64,000 bases of DNA from Mycolicibacterium sp. CBMA 247 (GTDB taxonomy: Bacteria > Actinomycetota > Actinomycetes > Mycobacteriales > Mycobacteriaceae): NCBI RefSeq assembly GCF_009729095.1, contig NZ_VTGX01000001.1, positions 1,550,001-1,614,000 on the forward strand, given 5' to 3'. The position numbers and the translations under genes were made by a program. Numbering within the stretch: the stretch's first letter is position 1; every line of letters starts with the position of its first letter. Under the pieces are notes generated by a model. It was not told where the DNA came from. It worked only from the letters and a program-made list of their open reading frames with translations, and ran no database searches. Positions 20,599 through 28,912 of the stretch are shown here, piece by piece.

Positions 20599-22200
20599 AT
20601 GAGTGATGCGCTGCTGCACCATCCGATCCATTCCGGCCACCTCACGGTCGGTGCGCTCAAGCGCAACAAGGACAAGCCGGTGTTGTTCCTCGGCGACGTC
20701 ACGCTGACCGGCGGTCAGCTCGCGGAGCGCATCAGCCAGTACATTCAGGCGTTCGAGGCGCTCGGCGCGGGTACCGGCGAGGGCGTGGGCCTGCTGTCGC
20801 TGAACCGGCCCGAGGTGCTGATGATCATCGGCGCCGGCCAGACCCAGGGGTACCGGCGCACCGCACTGCATCCGCTCGGTTCGCTGGACGATCACGCCTA
20901 CGTGTTGCGCGACGCCGAGGTGACCACGCTGATCATCGACCCCACCCCGGCCTTCGTCGAACGCGCAGTGGGCCTGCTGGAGAAGGTGCCGTCGCTGCGC
21001 CAGATTCTGACCATCGGCCCGGTCCCCGGCGCACTGGAGGGGGTGGCCACCGATCTGGTGACCGAGGCCGCCAAGTACTCGCCGCAGCCGCTGCGGGCCG
21101 CCGAACTGCCGCCCGAACACGTCGGCGGGCTGACCTACACCGGCGGTACGACCGGCAAACCCAAGGGTGTGATGGGCACGGTGCGCTCGATCAACGCCAT
21201 GACCACGATCCAGCTCGCCGAATGGGAGTGGCCGGAGAATCCGCGCTTCCTGATGTGCACGCCGCTCTCGCATGCCGGTGCGGCGTTCTTCGTGCCGACC
21301 ATCGTCAAGGGCGGCGAGATGATCGTGCTGCCCAAGTTCGACCCGGCCGAGGTGCTGCGCGTCATCGAGGAACGTCGCATCACCGCGACCATGCTCGTGC
21401 CGTCGATGATCTATGCACTGATGGACCACCCGGACTCGCACACCCGGGACCTGTCCTCACTGGAGACGGTGTACTACGGCGCCTCGGCGATGAATCCGGT
21501 GCGGCTGGCCGAGGCGCTCAAGCGGTTCGGGCCGATCTTCGCGCAGTACTACGGACAGTCCGAGGCGCCGATGGTCATCTCGTACCTGGGCAAGAAGGAC
21601 CACGACGAGAAGCGGCTGACCTCCTGCGGCCGGCCCACGCTGTTCGCCCGCACCGCGCTGTTGGACGCCGAGGGCAATCCGGTGCCCCGGGGCGAGGTCG
21701 GCGAGATCTGCGTGTCCGGGCCGCTGCTTGCCGGCGGCTACTGGAAACTGCCCGAGGCGACCGCGGACACGTTCAAAGACGGCTGGCTGCACACCGGCGA
21801 CATGGCCCGCGAGGACGAGGACGGCTACTGGTTCATCGTCGACCGGGTCAAGGACATGATCGTCACCGGCGGGTTCAACGTGTTCCCGCGTGAGGTGGAA
21901 GACGTTGTCGCCGAACACCCTTCGGTGGCTCAGGTGTGTGTGATCGGCACCCCCGACGAGAAGTGGGGCGAGGCGGTGACCGCGGTGATCGTGCTGCGGC
22001 CCGACGTCGCATCCGACGACGAGGCCGTCTCGAAGGTGACCGCGGAGATCCAGGCCGCGGTCAAGGACCGCAAGGGCTCGGTGCAATCGCCCAAGCAGGT
22101 GATCGTCGTCGACTCCGTGCCGGTGACCGCATTGGGCAAGCCGGACAAGAAGGCCGTGCGGGCCCAGTTCTGGGAGGGCGCCGCCCGCTCGATCGGCTGA
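20599..22200 (+). CDS. fadD8: Fatty-acid-CoA ligase FadD8
   Basis: This 533-residue ANL-superfamily ligase begins MSDALLHHPIHSGHLTVGALK, nearly identical to my recollection of M. tuberculosis FadD8 (Rv0551c). Motifs are YTGGTTGKPKG (near residue 180), YYGQSEAP, GWLHTGDMA and the C-terminal LGKPDKKAVR. It is divergent from the Rv0552-type amidohydrolase, as in M. tuberculosis, with the YCII gene between. A large hairpin follows its stop within 17 bp. The natural acid substrate is unknown. Confidence 0.93.
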   Translation: MSDALLHHPIHSGHLTVGALKRNKDKPVLFLGDVTLTGGQLAERISQYIQAFEALGAGTGEGVGLLSLNRPEVLMIIGAGQTQGYRRTALHPLGSLDDHAYVLRDAEVTTLIIDPTPAFVERAVGLLEKVPSLRQILTIGPVPGALEGVATDLVTEAAKYSPQPLRAAELPPEHVGGLTYTGGTTGKPKGVMGTVRSINAMTTIQLAEWEWPENPRFLMCTPLSHAGAAFFVPTIVKGGEMIVLPKFDPAEVLRVIEERRITATMLVPSMIYALMDHPDSHTRDLSSLETVYYGASAMNPVRLAEALKRFGPIFAQYYGQSEAPMVISYLGKKDHDEKRLTSCGRPTLFARTALLDAEGNPVPRGEVGEICVSGPLLAGGYWKLPEATADTFKDGWLHTGDMAREDEDGYWFIVDRVKDMIVTGGFNVFPREVEDVVAEHPSVAQVCVIGTPDEKWGEAVTAVIVLRPDVASDDEAVSKVTAEIQAAVKDRKGSVQSPKQVIVVDSVPVTALGKPDKKAVRAQFWEGAARSIG

Positions 22201-22216
22201 CGTTCTCTGCGCCGCT

Positions 22217-22266
22217 TTGTCACGCTGGAGTGGCTCTCGACCACGAGAGCCACTTCAGCGTGACAA
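22217..22266. terminator. Long hairpin downstream of fadD8
   Basis: Arms of 23 bases (22217-22239 and 22244-22266) pair with one mismatch (a G-U in RNA) around the loop ACCA. The inner arm is AGTGGCTCTCG and its complement. It begins 17 bp after the fadD8 stop. It could be a terminator or an intergenic palindromic repeat. Confidence 0.7.
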
Positions 22267-22836
22267 TCGGCGATCCAGACGCGAATGCCCCTGAACTCGG
22301 CGCACCGGGGAGATTTTGGATTGTGTCTCCTGATTGCACCCGGCGATGATCATCGCCTGGCCGCGGACAAAATCTGCGCCCTGGGATGTGCGCGTCCGGT
22401 TGACGCTGTTGGTCGTCTATCTGGCGCAGGCTATTGACCCTCATAGCCGATTTCGCGCCCGGGGAATGCGCGGGCAACGCACCGGAAGACCCATCTGTTC
22501 GGCGAACTCGATCGCAGGTATTTAACGGCTGGAGACAGGCGGCCGCGATTGTCGGAGCGGTGACGAGCCCCATCGTGTTCGGAGCCGGCGGCAGCACACT
22601 GCTGACAACGGCCATCTGTGGTGTGTGGCCACGACGGTGGCCCGTCTGTGCGCTATTCGATATGGCTGGACGTTTCCCGAACAACGGGCGTTGCGACTGG
22701 GCACGGCTAGAGCTCTGTTTCTGATGGGGACGCCGGCACAGTGTCCACGGCGCGGGTGCGTGGTCGGTCCCTGGCGGCTGGATGAAGCCCGGCGAGCGAT
22801 CGGCTGAGGGGTCAAGCAGTCGGGTACCGTCGGCAT
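22267..22836. other. Gene-free spacer at the left edge of the catabolic island
   Basis: No open frame here reads like a protein family on either strand, and no tRNA, direct repeat or transposase remnant is recognisable. It marks the switch from the men/fadD8 backbone to the catabolic island and may include promoter sequence for the IclR gene that starts at 22837. Confidence 0.5.
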
Positions 22837-23586
22837 GTGGTCGAGGTCAAGAGTCTTGCGCGGGCTCTGGATGTGCTGCGCGCCGTGGCGGACTCGGATA
22901 CGCCGCTGTCCGCCACCATGGTGGCGGACCAGCTCGGCCGCGACCGTATCCAGATCGCCCGCACGCTGCACAGCCTCGAATCGGCAGAGCTTCTCGAACG
23001 AGACACCGACCGCCGATACACACCAAGTCCGCGAGTCTTCGGGGTGGTTGCCGGGATCGCGGCCGCCCGCTTACGCACGTTTGGTACCGAAGCGCTGTGC
23101 CAGACAGTCGAGGCGACCGGCGAGAGCGCGTTCATCGCAGAGGTACGTGGCGACAGCTCGGTCGCGATTCTCGAGAGACTGGTTTCTGGGGTGTCGTGGG
23201 TGGGCCGTTCGTTTCCGCTGTATTGCGACGACGCCGGGCAGGCGTTGTTATGGGACTGCACCCGTGACGAGATCGAGTTGATCTTCCGGGGCACGGATTT
23301 CGTGTCGTACTCGCCGACGACACCGACGTCGGTGGACGACTTCTACCAGCGGCTCGTGCGGGCGCGTGGTGTGGGCTACTCGCTGGTCGACGGGGAATCA
23401 CAGCCCGGTGTCTATGCGATTGCCGCTCCGGTAAGAGATTTCACCGGGACAGTGCGGTGTGCGCTGCACATCCAGGGACCGACTTCGATGCTCGCTGCGC
23501 GCGGGAACGAGCTCGGACCGACTATTACGGTACTGGCCGATCGCCTGTCGGAACGGCTGGGCTGGCGGTCGACAGTATCGACGTGA
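22837..23586 (+). CDS. IclR-family transcriptional regulator A
   Basis: This 249-residue IclR regulator has an N-terminal winged helix (VKSLARALDVLRAVADSD, residues 3-20; recognition region DRIQIARTLHSLESAELLER) and a C-terminal GAF-like effector domain (GESAFIAEVRGDSSVAILERL, GYSLVDGESQPGVYAIAAPV). It starts at a GTG. Its last 62 bp overlap the convergent second IclR gene, so both coding strands use the same DNA at their C-termini. It probably controls the adjoining amine-catabolism genes, but the inducer is unknown. Confidence 0.87.
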   Translation: MVEVKSLARALDVLRAVADSDTPLSATMVADQLGRDRIQIARTLHSLESAELLERDTDRRYTPSPRVFGVVAGIAAARLRTFGTEALCQTVEATGESAFIAEVRGDSSVAILERLVSGVSWVGRSFPLYCDDAGQALLWDCTRDEIELIFRGTDFVSYSPTTPTSVDDFYQRLVRARGVGYSLVDGESQPGVYAIAAPVRDFTGTVRCALHIQGPTSMLAARGNELGPTITVLADRLSERLGWRSTVST

Positions 23587-24316
23587 CGAGCCGTGCGGCC
23601 TCGGCTACCGAGGTCGCAATGGCGGTCGACCGGCCGGTGACCCGATGCTTGGGCACGGCGACGCTGACGGCCACGGTCATGTCCAACCGACTGCATCGCA
23701 CCGGAGCGGAGAATTCGATGACGTCGTGTTCGAACTCGCTGTCGGCCACGACTGCAACCTGTTTGGCGGACTCGAGGTTTCGCTCGAAGAGCTCTGAGGG
23801 GTCGCGTACCGCGCCGGGCCCCCCGCCGACGAATATCTCGTTCTGAAGCAAAGTCGTCAACTCATCGCGGGAAAAATCTTGGGTGAGCGCGCGCCCCGGG
23901 CCGCTGCACCATGTCGGAGTCAGCGCGCCGACTCGCACGGGGAAGTAGGGGAACCACTGGCTCGGCTCCGCCTGGATGGTGAGCACTTGTCCACGCGAAA
24001 GCATTGAGAGCCAGGCGGGTTCGCGCCAGGCATGCAACAGTCCCCGCAATACCGGACGAACTTTCGCCAGCGCGTCGGCGTGCACCGCGGCACCACCGAT
24101 ACCAAAGAGCTCTGGCCCAATGCGGTATCCGCGTGAATCCGTCTCGCGTTCGACCAGACCGGCAGCCGTCAATGCGTTGAGCATCCGTGACACCTGGGCC
24201 TGGTCCAGGCCCACACGTTCCGCCAGGCGCGCGTTGGCCACCGGTGCTCCGTTGCCTGTTTCCTCGGCTGCCAGTGCCCGCAGCAGCAACAGCCCCTTGT
24301 CAACGGTGGTCGCCAC
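23525..24316 (-). CDS. IclR-family transcriptional regulator B
   Basis: This 263-residue IclR regulator has a winged helix starting MATTVDKGLLLLRALAAEE with recognition region DQAQVSRMLNALTAAGLVERE, and a C-terminal ligand-binding domain including VGALTPTWCSGPGRALTQDF. It is divergent from the permease gene of the catabolic island across a 99-bp region that holds a perfect TGATG/CATCA inverted repeat and a TTGACA box. This is the usual layout for a local repressor or activator. It overlaps IclR A tail-to-tail by 62 bp. Confidence 0.87.
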   Translation of the reverse strand: MATTVDKGLLLLRALAAEETGNGAPVANARLAERVGLDQAQVSRMLNALTAAGLVERETDSRGYRIGPELFGIGGAAVHADALAKVRPVLRGLLHAWREPAWLSMLSRGQVLTIQAEPSQWFPYFPVRVGALTPTWCSGPGRALTQDFSRDELTTLLQNEIFVGGGPGAVRDPSELFERNLESAKQVAVVADSEFEHDVIEFSAPVRCSRLDMTVAVSVAVPKHRVTGRSTAIATSVAEAARLVTSILSTASPAVPTGDRPVP

Positions 24317-24343
24317 AGCAACAGGATAACGCGTTCTTAATTA

Positions 24344-24372
24344 ACAATGATGCTTGACAATGATGAACATCA
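24344..24372. promoter_or_regulatory. Candidate IclR operator in front of the catabolic operon
   Basis: ACAATGATG is directly repeated at 24344 and 24357, and a perfect inverted repeat TGATG-AA-CATCA spans 24361-24372. The sites lie between divergent regulator and permease genes and overlap the TTGACA box, as expected of an IclR operator. Confidence 0.5.
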
Positions 24373-24383
24373 CGGACAACACT
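24354..24383 (+). promoter_or_regulatory. Candidate sigma-70-type promoter of the catabolic operon
   Basis: A consensus -35 box TTGACA (24354-24359) is followed after 18 bases by AACACT, a weak -10 candidate. It lies 33 bp upstream of the permease ATG and is embedded in the repeated operator sequence. Confidence 0.4.
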
Positions 24384-24415
24384 GGCGCAGGTGATCTACG
24401 GCACACGGAGGATCG

Positions 24416-26014
24416 ATGACAACCAGCACTGAGGCAGCCCAGCCCGAATCGGGGCTCGCTCTAAATCCGACCCTTCGGCGGCTGGATGTTTTTGCCGTAC
24501 TGGTCTGTGCGTTGGTAGGTGTTGACACGCTGGGTGCGGTCAGTGCCTATGGGCCGCAGGGCCTTTTGTGGATGGCACTCATCGCGGTCATATTCTTCCT
24601 GCCGTACGGGCTGTTGATCGCCGAACTTGGATCGGCTTTTCCCCAAGAGGGCGGCCCGTACGTCTGGACCAAGCTTGCCTACGGGAAGTTCGCCGCCGGC
24701 ATCAATCAGTTCTTCTACTGGATCTCCAATCCGGTGTGGATCGGCGGGACGCTGTGCATCGTCGCGGTGGTCACCTTCGAAGAGTTCTTCTTCCCACTGC
24801 CGGGCGCTTGGAAGTGGATCGTCGCAGCAGTCTTCGTGTGGGGTTCCGCATGCGTGATCGGGGCCAGCGTCCGGTTCGGGCGATGGATCTTCCTGGTAGG
24901 CGCTGCGGCGCGGATCGCCCTGCTCGGGCTGTTCATCACTTCGGTGATCGTGTTCGCGTGTAAGAACGGCATCCAGCCTATGCATGCCGGCGATTTCTCC
25001 TGGACCTATGCGGGTTTCGTCGCGGTGATACCCGTGATCGTCTTCAACTTCCTGGGTTTCGAGGTGCCTTCGAACGCGGCTGAGGAAATGGTCAACCCGC
25101 AGAAGGACGTTCCGCTGACGGTGCTGCGCGGTGGTCTCACCGCCACACTGCTGTATGGCATCCCGGTACTTGGGATTCTGTTGGTGCTACCGAAGAATCA
25201 ACTCGGGACCCTCACTGGTTTCGTCGATGCGTGCCGCGCGGTGTTCACGGTGTACGGCGGCAGTATCGCGCCCGACGGGACAGCGGAGCTACACGGACTG
25301 GGACAGTTCGCCGCGCAGATCGCCGCCGCAGGACTGATTATCGGTCTGTTCACGAGCGGCACGGCCTGGGCCATGGGAGTGAGCCGAGCCCAGGCAGTGG
25401 CGTTCGCGGACGGCGCTGGGCCCGCGTGGCTCGGGAAGTTCTCCAACAACGGGTCGCCCGCTCGGGTCAATATCATGTCGGCTGCAGTTTCTACCGTCGT
25501 GATGGCCGCGGCGATGATCTTCGCGCACGGCAACGCCGAGAAGTATTTCTCTGCGGCAATCGGACTGGTGGTGTCTGCCACCGCGATCTCGTACATCCTC
25601 ACCTTCTCGTCGTTCATGCGCCTGCGGCACAAGTACCCGGATACCCGTCGGCCCTTCAAGGTCGTCGGTGGGCAGGTCGGCGGATGGATTGTCACCGTAC
25701 TGACGGTCGGAACAATGTTCTTTACTGTCGTATCGCTCTTCTGGCCCGGTATCGGCGTGGGCTGGACCGGATCCGGAGATGACGCAGATGCTTTGCTACC
25801 AAAGGGGTTCGAGGGACAACGGCTCGAGTACACGCTGAGCCAGCTGGTTCCAATGGCTGGCGTGTTGGTGATGGCCAGCTGCTTGTATCTGCTCGGCTCT
25901 GTCGGTAGGCGGTCGGTTGTGATTCATGAAGACATCTCGACGCCCGCGGCCGGGGGCCCGGGCACCCGTAACGAAAAGGAAAGTATCGGTGCACAACGTG
26001 CTCAACAGGTTTGA
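24416..26014 (+). CDS. APC-superfamily amino acid/amine permease
   Basis: This 532-residue polytopic protein has about 12-13 hydrophobic segments and the APC-family first segment (LDVFAVLVCALVGVDTLGAVSAYGPQGL) plus the conserved loop FLGFEVPSNAAEEMVNPQKDVP near residue 215. A good Shine-Dalgarno (GGAGG, 24407-24411) precedes the ATG. It is the first gene of an apparent five-gene operon encoding lysine-monooxygenase-type enzymes, so lysine, a polyamine or a related omega-amino compound is the expected cargo. Its end overlaps the GMC oxidoreductase start by 26 bp. Confidence 0.88.
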   Translation: MTTSTEAAQPESGLALNPTLRRLDVFAVLVCALVGVDTLGAVSAYGPQGLLWMALIAVIFFLPYGLLIAELGSAFPQEGGPYVWTKLAYGKFAAGINQFFYWISNPVWIGGTLCIVAVVTFEEFFFPLPGAWKWIVAAVFVWGSACVIGASVRFGRWIFLVGAAARIALLGLFITSVIVFACKNGIQPMHAGDFSWTYAGFVAVIPVIVFNFLGFEVPSNAAEEMVNPQKDVPLTVLRGGLTATLLYGIPVLGILLVLPKNQLGTLTGFVDACRAVFTVYGGSIAPDGTAELHGLGQFAAQIAAAGLIIGLFTSGTAWAMGVSRAQAVAFADGAGPAWLGKFSNNGSPARVNIMSAAVSTVVMAAAMIFAHGNAEKYFSAAIGLVVSATAISYILTFSSFMRLRHKYPDTRRPFKVVGGQVGGWIVTVLTVGTMFFTVVSLFWPGIGVGWTGSGDDADALLPKGFEGQRLEYTLSQLVPMAGVLVMASCLYLLGSVGRRSVVIHEDISTPAAGGPGTRNEKESIGAQRAQQV

Positions 26015-27506
26015 CGTCGTCGTTGTCGGTGGTGGCACCGCTGGGTGTGCCGTGGCGGCGCGACTTGCGGGCAGCGGCAGAAAGGTGCTCGTGCTGGAGG
26101 CAGGCCCGGACTACGGGCACGCATCCTCTGGTCGATGGCCTGCCGACTTGCTGTCCGCGGCGACGATCCCCGCCTCACATGACTGGGGCTATGGCGGCAC
26201 CGGCGCGGGCGGCCAGCGACTGGAGTTCGAGCGTTGTCGGGCGATCGGGGGATGTTCCACCCACAATGGCGCCACCCAGAACGTGGGTTGGGGAGGTGAC
26301 TACGACCGTTGGGCCGCAAGCGGACTCACGGGCTGGAGTGCGCTGGATCTCGAGCCGTTCTTCGAGCTGGCGAGCAAGGCGCTGAGTTTGCGGAACTACA
26401 GCGACGAACAACTCCAGCCATTCCAGACGGCGTTCGTGGCCGCGGCCTCAGACCAGGGGCTCGAGACGCGCAATGACTTCCTCTCGCTGGACGGCGGTGC
26501 GGGCGTGGGATACTCGGCGGTCAGCATCACCGACGACGGAACGCGTTTCAACTCGGCATTCGCCTACCTCGACGATCTCCGCGAGTCGGGAAAACTGACC
26601 GTTCTCGGAGACGTCGAGGTCACCGGTATCCGCCTCGAACAGGGGCGCGCAGTCGGTGTTTATGTGAACACGCCGGGGCCTGCAACGGGGGAACCCGCGC
26701 TGGTGTATGCCGATTCGGTGGTGGTGAGCGCCGGCGCCTACGGTAGCCCGGAGCTGCTCTTGAAATCGGGCATCGGGCCCGCGGGTGATCTCGCACGTGC
26801 CGCAGTCGCAGTGCAGTGCGACCTTCCGGGTGTGGGGAAGGGCCTGCAGGATCACCCATCGCTTCAGCTGGAATACGGGGGCACTCCCGAGCTGGCCAGT
26901 GCCCTTGCGGAATTCGGTAAGAGACAATGGCTTCCGGATGAGCAGGCCATTGCGAAGGTGAAGTCCCCGGAGGCCGGTGACGCGCCGTTCGATCTGCATA
27001 TCTACCCGTGGACCGAACGTGACTCGGCCAGCCCCCATGGTTGGCGCTGTGTGATCCCGATCGGACTGGTGAAGCCGCGATCCCGCGGGGCTCTGACGCT
27101 CAAGCTGGTGGACGGCAGGCTGACCACCGAGGTGAACCATGCCTACCTGGCCGATCCTCGCGATATGAGTGCTGTGCGCTACGGAATGGAATGGGCACAG
27201 GAGATCATTGATGGAGGGCTCTCGGAGTTTTCCAGATACCTTGGCCCGCGGCTCAACCCGATTGTCGGGCTGACTACGGACTGGATCGCGGCCAATCATC
27301 GGCACTATTGGCATCCGGTGGGCACCTGCAGGATGGGCAAGCCCGACGCAGGTGGGGTTGTCGACCACCGCGGCGCGGTGCACGGAATCGAGAACCTCTA
27401 CGTCGCCGACGCGTCCGTGTTCCCCGATATTCCACGAGGCACGACGGCTCTGCCGACCACCGTCGTCGGTGAACGAATCGCAAGTTTTCTGTTGGAGGAC
27501 AATTAA
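25989..27506 (+). CDS. GMC-family FAD oxidoreductase
   Basis: This 505-residue glucose-methanol-choline oxidoreductase, a flavoprotein alcohol dehydrogenase/oxidase, has FAD motif FDVVVVGGGTAGCAVAARLA at residues 8-27, GMC signature regions (GGCSTHNGATQNVGWGGDY, SAGAYGSPELLLKSGIGP) and catalytic His in HYWHPVGTCRMG. The GTG at 25989 (VHNVLNRFD) is chosen; it sits shortly after the purine-rich aaaaggaaag and overlaps the permease gene. The downstream aminoaldehyde-type dehydrogenase suggests it oxidises an amino alcohol to the aldehyde. The exact substrate is not visible. Confidence 0.87.
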   Translation: MHNVLNRFDVVVVGGGTAGCAVAARLAGSGRKVLVLEAGPDYGHASSGRWPADLLSAATIPASHDWGYGGTGAGGQRLEFERCRAIGGCSTHNGATQNVGWGGDYDRWAASGLTGWSALDLEPFFELASKALSLRNYSDEQLQPFQTAFVAAASDQGLETRNDFLSLDGGAGVGYSAVSITDDGTRFNSAFAYLDDLRESGKLTVLGDVEVTGIRLEQGRAVGVYVNTPGPATGEPALVYADSVVVSAGAYGSPELLLKSGIGPAGDLARAAVAVQCDLPGVGKGLQDHPSLQLEYGGTPELASALAEFGKRQWLPDEQAIAKVKSPEAGDAPFDLHIYPWTERDSASPHGWRCVIPIGLVKPRSRGALTLKLVDGRLTTEVNHAYLADPRDMSAVRYGMEWAQEIIDGGLSEFSRYLGPRLNPIVGLTTDWIAANHRHYWHPVGTCRMGKPDAGGVVDHRGAVHGIENLYVADASVFPDIPRGTTALPTTVVGERIASFLLEDN

Positions 27507-27507
27507 C

Positions 27508-28863
27508 ATGGACAAGGCTTTGCAGGTAGACGGCACGGCGATCGTTGACCCGTGCACCGGTGAGATCTTTGAACATCAGCCCGATTCGACGAAGCCCGAA
27601 ATCGATGCCGCGTTCGCGACGGCCCGCGATGCCTGGCGGAGCTGGCGTGACACCACGCCGGGAGAAAGGCAAGCGGCGCTGCTCCGGTTCGCCGATGCCA
27701 TTGAATCCCAATCGGATCAATTGGTCGCCATCGAACAACGCAACACCGGAAAGAGCCGGGAACAGGTCCTCGATGAACTCGCGGGCGCTCTCGACGAGAT
27801 GCGTTTCATGGCGGGCGCACAGCGTGCACTGCAAGGTCCGATGGCCGGGCGGTACGTGTCGGGTACCGCCTCGATGTCGTCCCGCGAGGCACTCGGAGTG
27901 TGCGCGCAGATCTTGCCGTGGAACTATCCACTGGCGTCAGCAATCTCGAAGCTTGCCCCCGCACTTGCGATGGGCAATACGTCGGTTCTCAAACCCGCCG
28001 CACCCACCCCGTGCAGCGTCCGTGCGCTGGTAGGGATCGCCGCCGAAACGCTGCCGGCGGGCGTGGTCAACGCGGTGTTCGGTGGCCGCGAGGCGGGTGA
28101 ATACATGGTGGCGCACCATGTCCCGGCCTTGATTTCCCTGACAGGGAGTGTGCGCGCTGGGCGTGAGATCGCGCGTGCCGCAGGCCTGAAGGTGCTGCAC
28201 TTGGAACTCGGGGGCAACTGCCCCGTCATTGTCCTCGAGGACGTCGATGTCGAAGCGACCGCACGCGAGATCGCCGAGGCCGCCCTCTACAACGCGGGTC
28301 AGGATTGCACCGCGGCCACCCGCTTGCTTGTCGCCACAGAGGTGGTTGACGAGTTCGTCACCGCCCTCACACGGGAGTTCCGTGCCGCGCAGACGGTGCC
28401 ATTGGCCACTCCCGAACACCTGGACAGGGTTACCGGACTGCTGGCCCGCCTACCCAACTCCGCGCGGGTTGAATGCGGGGGACGGCGTGCCGAGCTTCCC
28501 GGTCTTTACGTGGAGCCAACCGTGGTCACCGGGGTGGCCCAGGGCGACGAGATCGTGGGAGAGGAGATCTTCGGGCCGGTGGTCACCGTGCAGCCATTCG
28601 CGAGCGTGGATGAGGCGGTCGCGCTCGCCAACGGCACTGAATACGGTCTCGCGGCCTCGATTTGGACGAGAGATCACTCTTCGGCGGTATCACTTTCGGG
28701 CCGGGTCGATGCCGGAACCGTCTGGATCAACACCCATGGCCTGTACGCCACCGAGATGCCTTTCGGTGGATTCAAATCCTCTGGCTACGGGAAGGACCTC
28801 TCGTCGGTCGCGCTCGAAAACTATTCACGGCTCAAGCACATCATGACCGGCTCCATCCGATAA
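27508..28863 (+). CDS. Aldehyde dehydrogenase, aminobutyraldehyde dehydrogenase-like
   Basis: This 451-residue NAD(P)-dependent aldehyde dehydrogenase has catalytic Cys in YNAGQDCTAATR (Cys267), general base Glu in HLELGGNCPV (Glu233) and cofactor segment ILPWNYPLASAISKLAPALAM. The C-terminal part (TVWINTHGLYATEMPFGG, SGYGKDLS) resembles E. coli gamma-aminobutyraldehyde dehydrogenase (PatD), so an omega-aminoaldehyde such as 4-aminobutanal or 5-aminopentanal is a reasonable substrate. A strong GGAGGA precedes the ATG. It follows the GMC gene by 1 bp and precedes the lysine-monooxygenase-like gene by 49 bp. Confidence 0.87.
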   Translation: MDKALQVDGTAIVDPCTGEIFEHQPDSTKPEIDAAFATARDAWRSWRDTTPGERQAALLRFADAIESQSDQLVAIEQRNTGKSREQVLDELAGALDEMRFMAGAQRALQGPMAGRYVSGTASMSSREALGVCAQILPWNYPLASAISKLAPALAMGNTSVLKPAAPTPCSVRALVGIAAETLPAGVVNAVFGGREAGEYMVAHHVPALISLTGSVRAGREIARAAGLKVLHLELGGNCPVIVLEDVDVEATAREIAEAALYNAGQDCTAATRLLVATEVVDEFVTALTREFRAAQTVPLATPEHLDRVTGLLARLPNSARVECGGRRAELPGLYVEPTVVTGVAQGDEIVGEEIFGPVVTVQPFASVDEAVALANGTEYGLAASIWTRDHSSAVSLSGRVDAGTVWINTHGLYATEMPFGGFKSSGYGKDLSSVALENYSRLKHIMTGSIR

Positions 28864-28912
28864 CCGAGCCGCGACGATACAAGCAAACAATCGCGATACA
28901 CGAGGAAACACA

